From Imbricaverruca yamaguchii (Eukaryota > Arthropoda > Thecostraca > Neoverrucidae): DNA of 64,000 nucleotides. The notes below the pieces were generated by a model. The model searched no databases. It saw nothing but the letters and a program-made list of their open reading frames with translations, and was not told the origin of the DNA. The translations under genes and the position numbers were made by a program. The stretch lies in the NCBI GenBank assembly GCA_034440575.1, contig JAOTOL010001637.1, forward strand, positions 3,584,501-3,648,500. The letters run 5' to 3'. Of the stretch, positions 11,760 to 24,711 are shown piece by piece. Each line of letters opens with the position of its first letter. Position 1 is the first letter of the stretch.

Positions 11760-14230
11760 ACCACCACGCTACAGCGGTGTGCCGAAGTGGCGAGGGGTGG
11801 GGGCATTGGGGGTAGTTGCCTCTGGGAAGTTGTGGTGCTTCCAAGGATCGCGCCGGTGTTTGGAAAAAATTGCGCCAGGCACCCGAGATATCCCACTAGG
11901 GCCACCAAAAATCGCACCTGGGTCCTTGAAAATCGTGTTGAGGGCCTAAGAAAGTTGCGCAGTGACGCCTGATAATGCCCAAAAAGCCGCACAGAGGCCC
12001 CTGAAAATCACATTGTGCCCCCGAAAAATCGGTCCGGGGTCCGTAAAAATGAGGCTCGGGCTAACAAAAAGTGGAACCGTGCCCCAGAATATATGTCTGG
12101 GGCCTCCCCAGAATATATGTCTGGGGCCTCCAAAATGTCGAGCCTAGCCACTTAAAATCTGCAGCCTTAAAAGGTCCGGCCGGCGACCAGGCAAATAACG
12201 CCCAAGGCCCAAGAAATCGGGTCAAGGCTCCTGAAAACCACGCTGGGGGACCCAAAAGCCGTGCCATAAAATTCACTTTTTGGGCCAGGGTCCTGGGAGT
12301 CACGATGTGGGGCCAAGAAAGTCGGACTGAGCGCCTGGAAATCATGCTGGGGCCCGAGAAGAATCACCGGGGCCCTTGAAAGTGACGCTCGTGTCCAAAA
12401 AAAGGTACGGCCTAGGGCCCCTGACAATGGTGTTGGTGTCCCAAAAAATCGGACCAGGGCCCCTGAAGCCGCTGGCGGTCTCAAAAGCTTGCGTCTGGGC
12501 TTCTGAAAATCATGCTGGGGCCACCAAAAATTTCTGCCGAGGTCCTTGAAAATCACGCTAAGGCGCAAAGAAAACTGGCCAGGCACTGGAACATGACGCC
12601 GAGAGCCACAAAAGTTCGTGCATTGTCCCTGAAAATCACGCTGTGGGCTGATAAATGTTGTGCCTGGGTCCTTGAAAATAACAATATGAGCCCAAGAAGA
12701 TCGGGCAGGGGCCACGAAAATTGTTATAAACCTTTGAGTCCCGAGAAGTCGTGTTTGGGCCCTGAAAATCACGCCAAGGCCTCGGCAGAGCATTGGGGCC
12801 CCGGAAGATTCATCGGGACCCAAAGTAAATGAAGCCGATGCCAAGAAAACAACCCAGATGTCGAAAACCACTCTGGCGCATCAACAATTATGACTACCCA
12901 AAACACATTTGATCCCCAAAGAGCATCCAGGCCCCTAAAAATCGCACTATGAATCCGAGCAAATCACACCGAGGTCCAAAAAAACGCACTGATCCCAAAA
13001 GGTGAAGTCGTGTGGCACCCGTTGAAAATGACTGGGAGCCCAAAAAGTCACGACTGATCCCAAAGCATCGACTTTGACCCGGGATGTCACGCTGTGGCTT
13101 CAAATGTGGCATCAACGTCCCCCAAAATCCTGTTGGGTCCCGGAAAAGAATGTCAGGGCAAGGAAAACAAATAAACGTGAGGCCGAAGAATCGCAATGGG
13201 GGTCTGAAATATCGCGCGAAGTGAATCAGGAGAGATGTCCCAAAGGGGCCAATTCCCCACACCCTCCTGTGAGAGATAGTTCCTAAGAATCGTGCCGGGG
13301 CCCAAAAAAATCGCGCTGGGCCCCGCCAAATCGCGCAGGGGGCTCCAAATAAATGCAACGAACCGCACAAAACTAGCGTCAAGGCGAGACAATTTGCGAC
13401 AGAACACCCCGAAATCGCATTGTGGACCCAGGTGATTACCAGAGGCCCCGCAAACCAGATCTGTCTCCCAAATATCGCGCACGGGACCCACAATACCCGT
13501 CAGTAGTCCGGATATAACCATAGCCCTCGAAAATAAGGAGGGATTTCGAAAAAAAATAATATCCGAACCGGGAAATCGCTCAGTGGCCCAAAGCATAGCA
13601 CCAGATGCTTCCAAAAAATCGTTATGGCCCCGGACAAAAAACATACGGGATCTCCACAAATCGAGGTGGGCACAGACATGGCGCCGGTGATTCAAAATCT
13701 GTCCGAAGCTAGGACTTGACAAATTCAGAAGAGATCCACAAAATTGCGTTGACCCCAGCAAACCGACTTCGGGCCTCCAGAACCACGCGCCTGCACAGGA
13801 AAAGTCGCACCGAGACCCACATAAATCTCACCGGAGCCCCCAAAATGAGGATAGGTCCCAGAAACATGCGTCAGAAGCCCGAAATATATAGCGGGACCCT
13901 GAGAACACAACTGGAAGCCGAAAATGCATCGGCCCCTCCAAAGGGCTACTAGTCTCGCAAAAACAGGCATGACCTTGAAACACGCGTTGCAGCCCTAAAT
14001 ATATACGGAGAGCTCTAAACGATATCCAGGAGGCGCTTAAAGCACACCATTGCCATACGATCACTTAAGGGCCTCAAAAACAGGCTGAGTCCGTAAAAAG
14101 CAGCATGGACCCAAAAATAGAAAAATGGCTGAGCACTAAACAACCACATCCGGGTCTTCGGAAGCGCCCTGGTAGCTAAAAAGAAACGTTGCACGAAAAA
14201 AACAAGTCCTAAAAAGAGCCTGGGTGGAGG
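11760..14230 (+). repeat. Degenerate GGGCCC/AAAATCG tandem array (orientation 1)
   Basis: About 2.5 kb is built from degenerate short units in which a GGGCCC-type word is followed by a purine-rich CCTGAAAATCAC or CAAAAAATCG word and then GCGCTG. The spacing is roughly 22-35 bases. A local perfect duplication of a ~33-base unit lies near 12085-12145. The minus strand contains long open frames (about 200-234 codons) reading as F-x-GP-type repeats, which follow from the repeat unit. The same unit in reverse orientation fills 55130-57170. Confidence 0.85.
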
Positions 14231-15755
14231 AGTGTGCTGGATGTGTGTGCACAAGAGTACAGGACCCTTAATAAAATTGGATTGGAGTCCCACAATGAGG
14301 CGTGTTTGTTTTGCACATTTTTTAGGGTTCTGGCCCCCCCCCCCCTCCCACCATGTTCAATTTTTTCCCTCCAATAGTGAATTTCGCCCCCACCACCACC
14401 TTAATTATGAGATTCAAACGGCGGGCCATCGGCGGGGCCCAGCAGATGGCTCCGCTGAAGATCCCGTCGATGGTCCCACAAATGGTCCTACCTATGGAAC
14501 CGCCGATGTCCCTGAAACTATGATGTCCGACCGCTCATTTTGGTGACCTGCCACTCAGGAAGGTTGCTTACAGACGATGGACAGCCACCGTTAACGTCGG
14601 GACTATACTCTGTAGTGCTACTGCTGTCAGCTTACTGATATCCTGAGACACTGCGCCGACTGGCACCTTCTGCGCTGCGAGAATCCCGGTGCAATTGCGT
14701 ACACCAGGCCTGACGCTGACGCATCCAAGAATCTGTCAGCTGTGGTAGCCAGTTGGTCAAGAGAAGCTTCCTCTCACAGCAGCGATAATGTTGCCCAAGC
14801 TGCCTGCGGTAGCCCTTAAAGAAAAGTTTTCAACAGCTCACGGACATGCGGGGCATATCCTGCTGGACTCAGTTATGAGAGCATCAACAGGAGCAACTGG
14901 AACGGCTTCTGGTCTCCGAGCTGCTCGCGAGGAAATGGGGCTTCCGGCCGCTCGCGATTGCGCTAACCTACGTCACGGTGCGACAATAAGTGCCACGGAA
15001 CTGGACGTCTGGGCCGTGATAAAATCAACCCGCACGTACATGGCGATCGACATAGAAAGGCATACCACCAGCAGGTTGAACTTAGTGCTGTCTTCTTGGA
15101 TTCCCGGAACCCAAAAAGCACAATCCATCGGCGTCGGATAGTCTTTCTTCTTCGAAGAAAATAGAAAACTGTGATCCTGAACGCGGCCAGCTGTCAGCTG
15201 GCAGATGCAGAAGTTACGGACAGATACAGGGGGAAGAGAATGGGGCATGTGCCCCCTTACATGAAGGTTGCCGCCCTACGGCGACCTGTTTGGGCGCACA
15301 TAGGCAGCCGGCAGTTTCGAGGCGCTACAGCCCAACTGACATTTCACATGACATATGCAGATGAACATTCATCCAGCATTCATCTAACATTTATCCAACA
15401 TTCCACGTCCTAACTTCATTCATAAATATCAGACATGCATTCAAGGTACACCTCCAGTCATACCTATAGACGTCATACATTGGCCACATGGTATGACGTC
15501 AGTCATACCTATCATTCCACATCAAGTGGGGTCATTCGACGTGCCGTGTCGTACTCTATCAAGCTGTTCAGGAATCACACTAATTATAAAAGTCAAAGGT
15601 CGAACTCATTTCTTCTGTCGCCCCACGTTTCTTCGTTTTCTCCCAAAGCTACCCATGCTTCGTATCAAGAGATAGCTCGTGTGCAACTTTGGAGTAGCAT
15701 TTCAGCCCGGGACATGTCAGATGAAGCCTCAAGGCCAAATATTATCTTAATTTTC
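14231..15755. other. No gene recognised
   Basis: Moderately GC-rich sequence. A 117-codon open frame at 14788-15141 (+) has no recognisable domain. CATACCTAT- and CATTCATC-type short repeats occur near 15350-15520. Confidence 0.4.
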
Positions 15756-15946
15756 AGAGTCCTCGCGTTAAGGGGACGAGTAGCCTAGGGGTAAGTTCCT
15801 CGTCTCACAATCCATAGGTTGTGGGTTCGAGTCTCACCTGTCGCTACTCTTCGCCCGCGACCAATTGGCGTGAGAGATTGGCGACGCTGCATGACTCAAC
15901 GGTCGGTGTGTCGTAAAACCAATAACCAACCAAGAGTCCTCGCGTT
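15756..15946 (+). mobile_element. tRNA-derived SINE (family 1), copy 1, with 14-bp target duplications
   Basis: The body at 15770-15932 is flanked by exact AGAGTCCTCGCGTT duplications at 15756-15769 and 15933-15946. The head has the A-box TAGCCTAGGGGTAAGTTCC and B-box GGGTTCGAGTCTC. A core with GACCAATTGG and TTGGCGACGCTGCATG follows, then a tail of ACCAATAACCAACC. The clean duplications show LINE-mediated insertion and fix both ends. Confidence 0.95.
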
Positions 15947-17287
15947 TCGTGGCTATGCTTCAAGTTGCATTATGTGGGCAGGGCTAAAAAATCGTATCGT
16001 TCTGTCGTCGTGGACGACAACCACGAACGGGGACTTTTGGCGACCACATTTCCATATCATTATAAATATTATATGTGAAATAATATAAATGGTACCTACT
16101 ATACATAAAATTGACTACGTCATGATATCAGTGTCAAGGTACGCAGGATTGAAACGAATCGGATTGGACCGGGACTGGAAATGTCACTCCGTGCAGACCT
16201 CAAGAAATGTTATACCGTGCAGACCTCTACCACCCACCGCCACGCTACCATTTCTTCATTCCTATCGTACGCTTTTGGGTTTCTAGTATCTAGTATCTAG
16301 TACGCTCAGCGGCAAAAAAAATGACTCAACGGCAACAAAGTATCGTCGAGACAACCATTCCATCGTTCAGACGACCGCCGACGATAAAATTGTCTCCCGT
16401 TTAGCACAGAGCCAATGGCATGCCTTCTGGTCGCCGGTGGTTGTCTTCGTCCCGGTACCACTCGATGGCAGCGTTACGGAAGTACCCAACTATGGTATAT
16501 TCAGCGGCTTTGGAGGAAAGCGACTAGACCACGGGTACTAAAACACTAGACCTACGTTAAATAATGAATAATTTACAACATTAGCTGATTTTTTAAAACA
16601 AGTTCAATTTGAATCCTTTTTTTCATGTAGGATGTACGATAATATTTTTTATTTCATTAAAATCGTTGGAAAGAATTTAGAAGAATATCATTCTTTTACG
16701 CGCATTCCTCGCTTTCAAATCCCTCCATTTCCATTTTAAACGCGACGATGTGCGTCGAAGAGTGAAATAGGGAATTGATCACGGTTCTTTATAATTGGTG
16801 AGTGGTGAATGAGTGCGTCAAGATAAAACTACCAATTTCGAATTATCTGCAGTGTTAATCAAACGATTTTTCTTCATTTTCTGACTTATATGAGACCAAA
16901 TGAAGTGGTTCGGTCTTAAACAGACTCCAGAAACAGACTATTCAGGGCCAGGGCGTAAGGGTGACAAAGTTAGTAAGGTCATCGTGTATATGTGGACATT
17001 GCGATTGGGAAGGTACTGCACAGAGCATTTACAAACATTCAAAAGTAAAGCACCCAGGTCTACCAGTGTTAAGAGTACTGCAAGATAGCCATTTTGGCCC
17101 TGGCAGGCGATTTGACTGGACTTCCAAGCCAGCACTGGATCATCAACCATCAAGCTCAGGTGAAAATCTTGGTATATGAATTACATTTGAGTAAAATATA
17201 GCCACCTGAATGTAATTAGAAGATATATTTTGGTGTGTAGGTACCTACTTAGCAGCCATTGCACCGCAGTTGGTGGCAATGCATACA
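15947..17287. other. No gene recognised, AT-rich
   Basis: Contains short direct repeats (TCTAGTATCTAGTA near 16285) but no recognisable coding or RNA gene. Confidence 0.45.
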
Positions 17288-18660
17288 ATATAGGGTTGGC
17301 GAATTTTAGCCACCTGGTGGTTCAAACCATGGTTTAAACTGGCTGGCATAAATTAATTTAAGCCACTCTGGCTTAAATTATATTTCTGGTATGGCTGGAG
17401 GGCAGTGATGGACATTAGTTAGGGAAGCATCAATTATATTTCCAAAATGTGCTACACTCATTTTATTTGCAAAAAAACACTCCCTAGAATTCCCCAAAAC
17501 ACTGTCTGGGTTCTGGGTATGCACTCCACAAGCCAGATGTTTACCCATTAGGTACAGTCGGTCTAACATGTAGCCCCCTGGATGCTGGTAGTTAGAAATG
17601 GTATTTGTAAATGCCAGGATTTTGACATCCAACTACTGGCATTGAGGGAGATAAGACATAAAGACATAAAAGATCAGTGCAACTATGAACCACAAGGGCC
17701 CTTCTTGGTTGCACTCTGTACACTGAACCAGTTGTCCACCAAATGTGTTGATCAACTCTCCCTGGAATACAGAAAAACAAGCCCACTATTCTTGTAATGA
17801 TTGTCTATGCTGTTCTTCAAGATGTTCAGTATGTTGCTACTGACAATGGTTTTTGGCAGCTGGTTCCAGTGTTCTACTACCCTGTTGGTGAAGAAGGACT
17901 GTCTTAACCTTGTCCTGCTGTGATTAACTTTAATTTTCAATTGATGACCTCTAATTCTATCATTTCTGTTAAATTCAAACAGTTCCCTCAGATAACCCTG
18001 TTCCTGACCATGTACAAATTGAAAGACCCCGATGAGATCTCTCAGCCTTCTATACCTAAGTGAAAACATTCAATTTCTTCAATCTTTCCTCATATGCCAG
18101 GTTGCCCATACCATTCACCATTTTTGTTGCCCTCTTTTGTACTCTCTCCAAAAGCCAACAATCTTTTTCATAACTAGGGGACCAAGCTTGGACACAATAT
18201 TCCAGATGTGGCCTGACATATGCACAATAAAGCTTCCTGATGACTTCCTCACTTTTGTATGATACATTCCTATTTATTGCCCCAAGCATTCTTAGTGCCG
18301 TCCTGATGCCCCTAATTTTGTGTTCAAAATAACACCTAAGTCCTGCTGAGTCACAGATAGTACTTGCCCACCCATCAAGTATGGAGCCTTGATATGCTAC
18401 CTACCTACAAGCATGATTTTGCACTTGTCAAAATTAAATTTCATTTGCCATTTTTCGGACCACTTCACAAGCTTGTCTAAGTCTTTCTGCAGCAAGATTC
18501 TGCAGATAATATGTAGCAAGATACATATTAGACTGACTGTTCATAGCCATTTGATAGCTAGGTACCTATTTTATGTTAGCTGAAAAGTGACTATTTGAGC
18601 CACGTCAATTTGTGCTGTTTTTGGCATAGTTTTACCATTGTCTTACTGATAATAGTATGC
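17288..18660 (-). mobile_element. hAT-type MITE, reverse copy split by a CR1 insertion
   Basis: 17288-17563 is the reverse complement of the right part of the complete MITE at 18670-19602. After the CR1 fragment, the MITE sequence resumes at about 18541-18615 with TTGATAGCTAGGTACC and the following ~70 bases. The CR1 copy therefore landed inside an older MITE copy. The inner end towards 18660 is not resolved. About 75 bases at 17564-17640 match neither part confidently. Confidence 0.75.
17640..18495 (-). pseudogene. CR1-type LINE fragment, 3' end of ORF2 with octamer tail
   Basis: On the minus strand this runs from the end of the reverse transcriptase (QKDLDKLVKWSEKWQ-like, FDKCKIM) through YVRPHLEYC and RVQKRATKMVNG. 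It ends with the typical CR1 C-terminus FFTNRVVEHWNQLPKTIV at 17752-18069, a 3'UTR and a tail of ATGTCTTT-type octamers at about 17647-17672. It is 5'-truncated, as LINE copies usually are. Compared with the copy at 38.9-39.4 kb it has small deletions that break the frame. Confidence 0.92.
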
Positions 18661-18661
18661 A

Positions 18662-19610
18662 TATGTAGGTAGGGATGGAAAAAGCTGGCTTAAATTCAAT
18701 TTATGGCAGCCAGTGGCTTTGATTAATTTAAGCCTGTTTAAACTGGCTTTTATTATTTAAGCCAGCTTAAATTCACGACACTTCTAAGTCCCACACTTCT
18801 AAGGCTCACAAACCATGGGTGCATTGACAGTGTTGGTATTCAGCACAATTGTTACAAGTGTAAAATACCATACCTGGAGAGAGTACAATGAAGACCTACT
18901 GTGCATGACCAGATGGTTAGTTGGGCGCTAAATGACCAACCATGGTCGATGCGCCCTAAAACCACAATCACACACACACACACACCAGATGGTTAGTGAC
19001 AGCTTCTAGCCCAAAGTATGGACACTAGGTTGATTCACCTATCATCTAATGCTTTGAAGCTCATCTAATGCTCATCTAATGGATCTAATGCTCCACTTCC
19101 ACAAGTGTTAGTGCCAACAGGAAATAATGTGCTATCATCCAATGTCATGAAAGGTGTGCAATAGTTGACAATGTGTGCAAAATGTGCAATAGGTGGACAG
19201 ATTGCTGACTGTAGCAAACAATAAGCAAACGGATTGCTTACTGTTATCTATGAATATGGGTAGGTAGATCACAAATTGGTCTGGCTCATATAGTTACTTT
19301 TCAACTAACATAAAATAGGTACCTAGCTATACAATGGCTAGGTACCCAATGGGTAAAAATCTGACTTGTGGAGTGCATACCTAGAACACAGCCAGAGTTT
19401 TGGGAAATTCTAGGGAGTGTTTGTTTATAAATACAATGGAGTGTAGCACATTTTGGAATAATTGATGCTTCCCTAACTTTTGTTTGTCACTGCATTCCAG
19501 CCATATCCCAAACATAATTTTAGCCAGGGTGGCTTAAATTAATTTATGCCGGCTGGTTTAAACTGGTTTAAACCACCAGGTGGCTTAAATTTGCCATCCC
19601 TATATGTAGG
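18662..19610 (+). mobile_element. Complete 933-bp hAT-type MITE with 8-bp target duplications
   Basis: Terminal inverted repeats start TAGGGATGG at 18670 and end CCATCCCTA at 19602. They are flanked by exact 8-bp duplications TATGTAGG at 18662-18669 and 19603-19610. An 8-bp duplication is the hallmark of hAT superfamily transposition. Both ends carry long subterminal stretches rich in TTTAAGCC/GGCTTAAA words, so the transcript could fold back. There is no transposase frame, so mobilisation would depend on an autonomous hAT elsewhere. Confidence 0.92.
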
Positions 19611-19633
19611 TAGGTACCTACCTACCTATATTT

Positions 19634-19798
19634 AGGGATGGAAAAAAAGCTGGCTTAAATTGAATTTATGCCAGCCAGTGGCTTTTATTAATTTAAGCCA
19701 GTTTAAACTGGCTTTTATTATTTAAGCCGGCTTAAATTCACGACACTTCTAAGCCCTTGCATTATTAAGGCTCACAAACCATGGGTGCATTGACGACG
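19634..19798 (+). repeat. Left-end fragment of the same hAT-type MITE
   Basis: Starts TAGGGATGG and matches 18670-18832 closely through the word CTCACAAACCATGGGTGC. It then diverges, so this is a solo left end. It lies 24 bases beyond the complete copy's right target duplication. Confidence 0.85.
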
Positions 19799-21049
19799 CC
19801 GAATTGCCGAAAAGGAAATTGGCGGCAAGATATTCTGTATAAAGGTAATCGACGCAATTTGTTATAGGTCCTGGAAGTCACAACCTTTTCAAGCTATCAT
19901 TACCCCCTTTGGGTTAGGCCAACCTCGTGATTACCCCGTATCAAATTCAGAATGCCTCATAACCAAAGTTCATTTTTAAGGTTGGGAACATGTAGTATTT
20001 CCTGCCGATATATGTGCACAGGTTTTTGGCAAATGTACACAGTACTCTCCATACTCGAGGTTTGACGAAACCCCGCTATAACCCCACCCCCACCCCTCCA
20101 CAAGCCAGCGCATTACCCCAAGTTTGGAACCCCTGTTCCGGGCCATGTAGCATAATGTTATCGTTTGCACAAAAGGTGACAACCATCAAGCCTATTCCGG
20201 ATTTGGATGACAATCACGAAACCATTTTTTTTAGCCCTGTATGTGGGTGTCATTCAACGTGGTTTGCCATACGGTATCAGAATGTTGGGATATCGACATC
20301 ATTTCAAAGATGTGGAAGGTCCGACATGTCTACAATGATTTAGGGTGATAGGAATATGAGGGTCAAATATTTTTTTTCAGCCTTTCTGAAAGCAAGTACT
20401 CGTATCCTATATAACTAGGGCCTCCCCAAGAAATCCGCCATAACCTGCTCGGACGGTGCTCTCATCGCTGGTTTAATTTACGCCGCCGCATTGCTGTTCC
20501 GGATATATAAAGTATAGAACTTTTTCAGTTTGTCCGCTTTTATCTTAATGGTTGAGCGGTTGTCAAATTTTCGGGGGAAACCACACGGGAATCCGTACAA
20601 TTTTATGACTACCCCGAGTTCATAACCGCGAGAGAGCAATGTTGTAGTCAGGTGTAGAACTCAGGAATTGCCATGCAGGCTTGGGTGGGCGCCTGGATGG
20701 GCGCAATTTCTTTGGAGCGGCGCCACTGTGAAAGCGCCTGAAGCACCAACGATAGCCTCTAGCCTCTGGCTGTAAAATTCTAGGGGCGGGTTGCACTCGG
20801 GAAATTTCCTCCGAGATGCAAGTGTCGGTGGCGTAGTTGCTGGCATGCCAAAAATAAGAGAAATCGCAGTCGCCGGTCATATCGCACCCATTGGCTCCCA
20901 TGCTCAACCCTATGGGAAGTAAAACATTACTTCAAAAACTGAATCGTATGCAATGAGCTGAAAAGTACGGTGTAAGGCAATTAGCATTGTGCAGCTTTGA
21001 ACTCTGCGTACTAAGGCGATTTGTTTCTATATGCTGTTTGGCTGGGATG
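19799..21049. other. No gene recognised
   Basis: A 95-codon minus-strand open frame at 20620-20907 and others of similar length show no domain I recognise. Confidence 0.4.
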
Positions 21050-21225
21050 CCTTCATAAGTACCAAGTGTCACAAGTACCAAGAGTCATAAGTTCCAAAAT
21101 ATACCAGATTTGGTTTCATAAGTTCCAAAAGTTGCCAGAAAATTTCCAAAATACCCTAGACAGGGAGGATTCACAAGTACCCAAAGTCAGAAGTACCCGG
21201 TTTCATAAGTTCCAAAAATAGTTCT
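21050..21225 (+). repeat. Degenerate CATAAGTTCCAAAA tandem repeat
   Basis: The word CATAAGTTCCAAAA and relatives (CACAAGTACCAAGAG, CAGAAGTACCCGG) recur about seven times. Confidence 0.7.
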
Positions 21226-22779
21226 GCATTCGACCGCTAGATGACACCGTAAACGCTCAGCGGCACCAGAGCTTACATGCATGCCGGCAGACGTCAGCAC
21301 ATATACGATAACAAATGGCTTCAAAATTGTTGCCATTTGTTGTGAGCTAAGAAATCACCACAGTTACTGTCGACTTTTTGCAAAAGGAAAAGCCGTTGGT
21401 AATCGGACATGGGGAAGCGTTCCTGCGGTTGCATCATGATCAAGTTCTTGCAGGGTTGGTGCTCAGCCCTTCCATGAGGTTCTGCCAAAGACAAGTGAGT
21501 ACGGTGAGTATGTATTTGTGGCAATGATCAACGAGCTTAAATAGGTAGGGCTTAGCTCTTAAATTCAAGTGGGTAGGTAGGTAGGTAGGTTGTGACCTAC
21601 ATCAAACTGGAGTGCAAATGTATCAGACCTGGCTATGGGCGCTAAATGACCTTGTAGTCGGCCGCCCTTAAGCCCAAATAATCAATCAATATCAGACCTG
21701 GCTGGTATTTCACAAGGCCAAACACATATAGATTCCCACCTACCTGCTTACATTGGTTAGGGAAAAGGTAGGTATCTGAACATGTTCTATTTACTGGACA
21801 CCAGGGTGGGAAACTTGCTTTCCGGGTTTGGAGTCGGAGTGCAAACAGATTTCTCCCGGAGTACATTTTCATGCACATAATATTTTTCAGGCATGGAATC
21901 TATTTGCCGGTAACCGACGAGAAAAGCATATGTACCTAGTCAGTGTCTACGTAATAGGCATAATACACATCATTTTTGGTCACATCAAAGCATAGAAACA
22001 AAGAAGTGAGCAATGGATGGCACCACAAGACAGTGAGTTGTGATCAGCTCAGCTTTGTCTCTCATAGCCCACAGGAGCAATGCGCCTTCCTTTCTCTGTT
22101 GGTCTCAGCATAGTGCTAGGCAACATAAAAAACACAAATAATTCACGGTTCACCCTCAGCTCAGAGCGCACACCTACCTACATACGCAGCCAATTCCCTG
22201 CACGATACGGACCCAACACCACTACCTCACACGCTGTCGGAATCGACGGCGGTGCGCAAAGGATCAGCCAAGGTCTTGTGTTTGCAGCATGGTACAAGTG
22301 TTCAAAACACGTGTTCAAAGTTGCTAGTGGTTATGACGTCATTTAAAAAATACCTTGCATTGATTGGTTGAAAAACAGTTTTCATAACAGAAAATGCTAA
22401 CGCAGCAAATTCCGATCGGCGGCCTCCGCTGCACTCCGGAAGCGTCTCTTAAAACAGTCAGTTTTTCCCACTATAGGGTGGCTCGAAAGCAGGTTTCTGG
22501 AGACGCACCGGCCGAATTCGTAGCCACCGGAGGCCACTATATTCAGTGCGCAGGCGCGAAGTTTGGCGCGTTGTCGTCGGCATTTCCGCTGGTTGTGGTC
22601 AAGGCGACATATACGAGGTGGCGTCATCCCTTCGCTTCCTCTCGTCCGCATCACATTACTCCTCATACCCTTTCACCCTTAACAAACAGCACCAAAATAC
22701 TGATACCACAAACGCCCTCCGAAAATAGCCGACATCACCAAACGGTGGCAGGCTGGACAAACACAGACACACACATCAT
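21226..22779. other. No gene recognised
   Basis: Includes a short GTAGGTAGGTAGG tract near 21571 and a moderately GC-rich patch near 22490-22640. No coding similarity was identified. Confidence 0.4.
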
Positions 22780-24711
22780 TACTGCGCAGCTTTCTGCGCA
22801 GGTCCTTATATGACGTCAACTGAGGTACAACTTAATACGGGCCAAGCCGCTAACACGCTGTCGAATATACGCAGCGTATGCATAGTACGGGGGATAAAAT
22901 GAGGATTTAAGAGGTGCATGTGCAAAACTTAGAGCGTCATAATCCCGAAAGGGATCTCCAATATCTTTTATACACATATTATACCCGGAAGAACGTACAA
23001 AGCGAGGTAGGACAGGTCAAATATGGCAGAGAATTAACATCTTACCGCGGCGAAATGCAGTAAGGGCGTATCTGAAGTGTGGTCGTCGCCACGATGGAAT
23101 AAGGTGGGGAGGGGGTCGAGTCCCTTAATGTAGATCAAATATAGCATTGGGCTTATGGTGCTGCATGCCACAATTAATTGACCGAAAGGCCATTTAACCC
23201 CTCTATATGCGGCAGTGTCCCTGATATAGGAGGCAAGGAAGTGGACAATCGCTTCTTTTTTAAGGTCGACAGGACCATAGGGAGTACGTAAGAGGCAGAC
23301 ATTCCTTTTATGGGGGCATCTGTGAACCTCCGTACCAGCTCAGCAACATGGGTGGAACTTACAGAAAACGATTTGGGAGACGCAATGCCTGGAGGTAACA
23401 GGAAGGCCTAAGGATTGCGGGAGGTAGGCTCACGCCAGTCGTTGACCCATCCCAAAAGTATGTAAAATTTCACTCTAGTTCGGAGGTTACATTTGGCGGA
23501 TGGACTGGAAAGTGGTCAGACATGGGGTGCTAAAAGCGGTCAGGCATGTATTGGCGGCATTCCCTGCAATGCGTTCAGAACTAGATCTGGATGATTCAAA
23601 ACACTCCTACACATCCGCGTAGTGGACCTAGTCGGCTTATGTGGTGTTTCCGATTCAGAGTATGAATGAAGGATCACAATCGAAGTTCGTGGAGCAGAGA
23701 CTTTGCACATCGTTCTTTCAAATCAATGATCATAGGCCTCATGAGCAACAATGAAATGGCATACGCCACACCTGTTTCATAGCAGTACCAGAGCCGGTAG
23801 CAGTGTCAAGTGCAGCGAGGACGGGTGCAGCTTGTCTGCCCCTGGTCACAGGGGCAGCAGCAAAACACGCCAACAGGACAATGGGACCGGGCGATACGAC
23901 GGCAGTCAAGTGCCGCCAGGACGGGCCGACACAGGGAGTGCCGCTAACGTGTCAGTGGTCACAGCGGCAGCAGCAAAACACGCCAACAAAACGGCAGGAT
24001 CGGGCGGCATGAAACCAATGCAAAGTGCCGCCAGAACGGAGGAGGCGCCGCCAGTCAACACAGGAGGCGCCGCCAGTCCGCCACTGGTCACGGTGGCAAC
24101 AACAAACACGGTTACAAAGGGCAGAACCGAGCGACACGACACACAGCAGAGACGGTGACACATGGCCGGCAGTGTGAGGGTGGACATCCTCTCGCTGCCT
24201 GGTGACATGATGGCGGACCTGCCTAGATGCCCGCCCCTGCGCTCTGCCGAGCAGAGTTCTTGTGCAACCAGCCGATGCGCACATGCAGCCTAACTCGAGT
24301 CAGCCTCCGTCTCACACAAGTAGCCACACTCCTAGCTTCGACTGCCGCCTACTAATGACGCTCACCCCGAGTTTCACGATGCTGGTGTCGCCTGTGCAGG
24401 TTGAGTCCATGATGAAGCAGACATCAGAATTGAACTGGTTTGGCAGCGCCCGCCGCGACCAATGGTGATTAAACAAGAGCTGCACACAACGGCCAGAAGC
24501 GCCTCCGGTGCTTCAGACGTCGGACAGCCAAGCGATGTATTGCCGCCTCATTTTGTAGGCGACGAAGCCGGCAACGACGGCAAGGCCGTCCTGCTCCAAT
24601 CCCAGTTTGCTGATGATGGTCGTATTATAATTCATGTGAATAGAAGTGGGATCAAACTAATTGAACTGGTTCTTTATTTAGCTATACAAAGAAAAGATAT
24701 GAAGGTTAGGT
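22780..24711 (+). repeat. Unidentified ~1.94-kb dispersed repeat, copy B (inverted relative to copy A)
   Basis: Begins with the paired CTGCGCAG palindromes at 22782-22801 and a TGACGTCA-type site. It ends beside AGATATGAAGG/GGTAAGCA sequence. About 100-115-bp tandem units start near 23807, 23907 and 24021 and share AGTGCCGCCAGRACGG and AAACACGCCAACA. A reading frame starting at the ATG at 24262 parallels the minus-strand frame of copy A (shared words MQPNSSQPPSHT, MLVSPVQVESMMKQ, DEAGNDGKAVLLQSQF) but is interrupted by a stop after 24465. No known domain was found. Confidence 0.75.

Noticed and set aside
12167..13761. Minus-strand frames of 199-234 codons with repeated F-x-GP motifs
   Set aside because: They follow the degenerate GGGCCC/AAAATCG array. 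Repeat-derived frames with irregular unit length and no conservation between units are better seen as artefacts.
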